Origin: JAHBNG01 sp039028975
Lineage (GTDB): Bacteria > Chloroflexota > Anaerolineae > Caldilineales > Caldilineaceae
Direction of reading: 5' to 3'
NCBI GenBank assembly: GCA_039028975.1
Contig: JBCCHB010000007.1
Span: forward strand, 1 to 64,000
DNA length: 64,000 nt
The notes below the pieces were generated by a model. The model searched no databases, was not told the DNA's origin, and worked only from the letters and a program-made list of their open reading frames with translations. Position numbers and translations under genes: made by a program. Numbering within the stretch: position 1 is the stretch's first letter; every line of letters starts with the position of its first letter. Positions 61,943 to 64,000 of the stretch are shown one piece after another.

Positions 61943-62040
61943 CAATATATGACACTCTGTACGAAAAAGTGTGTAAATCGATACCGCTCAATCAGAGAAC
62001 CCTCGCCATTTACACACTTTGGTTTACAGAGTCCAATATG
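61943..62040. repeat. 98-bp imperfect palindrome
   Basis: ACTCTGTACGAAAAAGTGTG then TAAAT on the left pairs with ATTTACACACTTTGGTTTAC then AGAGT on the right; outer CAATAT / ATATTG bases extend it. The spacer is about 30 bp. It lies between the kinase and nucleotidyltransferase genes and could be a terminator-like structure or a small mobile palindrome. No second copy was seen. Confidence 0.5.
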
Positions 62041-62070
62041 ATAGAAAAATTCCTGTCTCTATGAGGGTAC

Positions 62071-62970
62071 ATGATGACTACTGAATCCACCCTGCAAAAA
62101 CGTGAACAACTCGCCGACTTTATTGACCGATTTCTCAAACCGGTGCCTGCACTCCGTGCGGTCGTTGGCGTCGGCAGCATTGCCTTCGGCACCATGCGCC
62201 CTCATTCGGATATTGACGCAGTGCTCTTCTGGGATCCAATCGATCATTATGTGGTTCCATCGGAGTTTGTCTGGGTGCCAGAGGCCAATACCTATCACAG
62301 TATCTTTGAACCGGATGTGACTGGGATTCAGTTTGATTTTCATCACTTTAATTTGAGAAAGTGGACCGATTCTAACTGCGTATGGTCCGAGGGACAGTGC
62401 GCCGCCTTTGTAGACAGCTGGCTCGTCTATGACAGAGATGGCAGCGTAGCCAAGTTGTTTGCGGAGCGGACCGCCTACACGGAATCGATTCGCATGAAAC
62501 ACTTGGATAGCGCGCTGCTCGACATGCAAATGATTCGGGATGATCCCACTGGGTTGTGGGAAAGTTTGGGGCCAGCCGTTGCGTTTGATCGGACCCAATC
62601 GACCTATGAGGCACTTGTCCGCGGCTTATTTGCCTACAACTGGCGTTGGCGACCTTGGCGTCTTCGGGAGATGACTTATCTCCTTACGCTACCGTGGCTG
62701 CCGTCTGACTTTGCAACGAGGGTGCTTTCTGCCCTCAATGGGCCGTCGAGTGACTTGAAGGGATTTTGCCAACGCTTTTTTGCGATTCGTGATTTTGGCA
62801 ATGAGTTGCTGACTCAACTAACTGATGAGCCGGAGTACGGTTCGGATCCGATTGGGGAAGCATTCACCCGTAGTCATGATCTGCCAGGGTATGCCCATAA
62901 TATGGATGAGTGGAATGCGGAACATGCAAAAAGGAAACAAACCTATGAAAAGAAATCAGTTCCAAATTGA
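62071..62970 (+). CDS. Nucleotidyltransferase-fold protein
   Basis: This 299-residue protein has the polymerase-beta-like nucleotidyltransferase motif GSIAFGTMRPHSDIDAVLF near residue 30, with the two metal aspartates in DID, and a helical C-terminal half. The layout recalls aminoglycoside/lincosamide nucleotidyltransferases, but the substrate is not determinable. It overlaps the next hydrolase gene by 26 bp. Confidence 0.8.
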   Translation: MMTTESTLQKREQLADFIDRFLKPVPALRAVVGVGSIAFGTMRPHSDIDAVLFWDPIDHYVVPSEFVWVPEANTYHSIFEPDVTGIQFDFHHFNLRKWTDSNCVWSEGQCAAFVDSWLVYDRDGSVAKLFAERTAYTESIRMKHLDSALLDMQMIRDDPTGLWESLGPAVAFDRTQSTYEALVRGLFAYNWRWRPWRLREMTYLLTLPWLPSDFATRVLSALNGPSSDLKGFCQRFFAIRDFGNELLTQLTDEPEYGSDPIGEAFTRSHDLPGYAHNMDEWNAEHAKRKQTYEKKSVPN

Positions 62971-63760
62971 TGTAGGCAGTGCCAAACTGGCGGGTATCCA
63001 CGCTGGAGATGGACCACCCGTTGTTTTTCTTCACGCAGGCGTTGCGGACCGACGGATGTGGCATCCCCAAATCGATACCTTTTGCCATGATCATCTGGTC
63101 ATTGCGTATGACAGACGCGGCTTTGGCGAAACAACGGCCATTGATGAACCTTTTTCCCACGTCGATGACTTAGATGCGGTCCTGGATCACTTTGGGCTTG
63201 GAAAGGTGACGCTTGTTGGCTGCTCCCAAGGGGGCCGAATCGCCATCGATTTTGCGCTACAGAACCCCAATCGGGTTACTGCGTTGGCCTTGATTGCGCC
63301 AGCCGTCAGCGGTGCCTCCGGGCCAGAGGAATGGCCACCGCAAATTGAGGCACTGGGGGATGCGCTGGATGCAGCCGATGAGGCAGACGATCTAGATCAG
63401 ATCAACGAAATCGAAGCCCACATGTGGTTGGACGGACCTCTAAGCCAGGCAGGACGAGTACAAGGCGAGCTGCGGAATCTCTTCCTGGATATGAACGGCA
63501 TAGCCCTCAATATGCCTGAGTTGGAGAAGGAGATCGAACCGGATTCGTCCTATGAACGGGTAGAAGAGTTGACGATGCCAGCGGTCGTCATTTGGGGGGC
63601 ATTAGATTTCCCACACCTCATCGAACGATGTCAATATTTGGTTGAATCGATACCAGGAGCAAAGGGACATGAGATTGAGAAAGCTGCTCACATGGTGAGT
63701 TGTGAGAAGGCGGAAGAGGTAAATGGGCTATTGTTCTCGGCCTTCAGCTTAACACTCTGA
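62945..63760 (+). CDS. Alpha/beta hydrolase
   Basis: This 271-residue serine hydrolase has oxyanion region VVFLHAGVADRRMW near residue 24, nucleophile elbow GCSQGGRIAIDFAL with Ser near 92, the acidic residue in VVIWGALDFPH near 218 and His in IEKAAHMVSCEKAEE near 247. It is close in form to haloperoxidase/3-oxoadipate enol-lactonase-like hydrolases. ATG 62945 follows AAGGAAA; the longer frame to 62825 is inside the previous gene. Confidence 0.88.
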   Translation: MKRNQFQIDVGSAKLAGIHAGDGPPVVFLHAGVADRRMWHPQIDTFCHDHLVIAYDRRGFGETTAIDEPFSHVDDLDAVLDHFGLGKVTLVGCSQGGRIAIDFALQNPNRVTALALIAPAVSGASGPEEWPPQIEALGDALDAADEADDLDQINEIEAHMWLDGPLSQAGRVQGELRNLFLDMNGIALNMPELEKEIEPDSSYERVEELTMPAVVIWGALDFPHLIERCQYLVESIPGAKGHEIEKAAHMVSCEKAEEVNGLLFSAFSLTL

Positions 63761-63821
63761 TCTAGGCGGACTTTTTTATCAGAGCATATACATATATACG
63801 AGAATACCGAATGTTGATACC

Positions 63822-63906
63822 TATACTGCGGTCGTTTTGAAAACAGGTGTTTGGTCTCTCTGGTAGAGCTTGGGAAAACACCTGTTTTCAAACGGAGCTG
63901 AGTATA
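63822..63906 (-). repeat. Palindromic element family P, copy D (core inverted)
   Basis: Here the ends appear in minus orientation (TATACTGCGGTCG first, CGGAGCTGAGTATA last), while the core GAAAACAGGTGTTTGGTCTC with CTCTGGTAGAGCTTGGG is in the same plus orientation as in copy B. It lies after the hydrolase stop, the last gene of the window. The final 94 bp hold no complete feature; a short frame opens at 63980 and leaves the window. Confidence 0.8.
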
Positions 63907-64000
63907 GAAGCGTTTCCGCTTCAATAAAAGGTTCCGCCAGCTGTACGGACATGAAATGCTCCTTTCACAATGAGATTACTATGAAGAGCAAATATAACGA

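Noticed and set aside
34912..63760. Chromosomal integron cassette array
   Set aside because: The one-strand array of small resistance-like genes suggested it, but many genes overlap by 4 bp, no integrase is present and no attC core pair (RYYYAAC/GTTRRRY) was found between genes.

Overview
The window most resembles a chromosomal segment of a Chloroflexota bacterium (Anaerolineae/Caldilineae-like). This is inferred from secreted proteins with long Thr/Pro stalks, a C-terminal FLPLI-type tail on one of them, TTG/GTG starts, mid-range base composition, an Uma2-family gene, GT39 glycosyltransferases and a large GNAT expansion. No rRNA, tRNA, CRISPR array or intact transposase was found. 

Layout. 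0.4-2.4 kb: biotin carboxylase and biotin carrier genes, a split acyl-CoA carboxylase alpha chain. 3.1-7.5 kb: MoxR ATPase, VWA protein, Uma2 protein, XdhC-type protein (a CoxD/E/F-like molybdoenzyme maturation set) and a nitrilase. 7.5-22.3 kb, minus strand: a Gfo/Idh/MocA oxidoreductase; a glycosyltransferase block (GT39, two GT2, DUF2064) with DoxX; a polar amino-acid ABC transporter without its ATPase (binding protein and two permeases), interrupted by a 1095-residue LRR-FN3-PPC-peptidase C13 protein; a methyltransferase; a truncated B12-radical SAM protein. 22.5-34.8 kb: exported ADP-ribosylglycohydrolase-like protein, aldo/keto reductase, membrane-anchored stalk protein, an asymmetric ABC exporter pair, GT39 and a CBM-glycosidase lipoprotein. 

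34.9-63.8 kb is a one-strand island of about 35 genes, many joined by ATGA/GTGA overlaps. It holds 14 GNAT acetyltransferase genes (two broken), three APH-type kinases, a KamB-like 16S rRNA methyltransferase (broken), a nucleotidyltransferase, DinB, an inactive-looking beta-lactamase fold, DUF5946 (frameshifted), a sulfotransferase, two paralogous methyltransferases, a PhyH oxygenase, a half ABC exporter, a GFA protein and an alpha/beta hydrolase. The content resembles small-molecule modification and resistance genes; substrates are unknown. Four genes carry a single disabling lesion each. 

The intergenic DNA holds several repeat families: five 80-85 bp palindromes whose ends are conserved while the stems change on both arms together (one copy has its core inverted relative to its ends); two 113-bp MITEs with 5-bp target duplications; three copies of an ~80-bp element; tandem hairpins and short tandem arrays.
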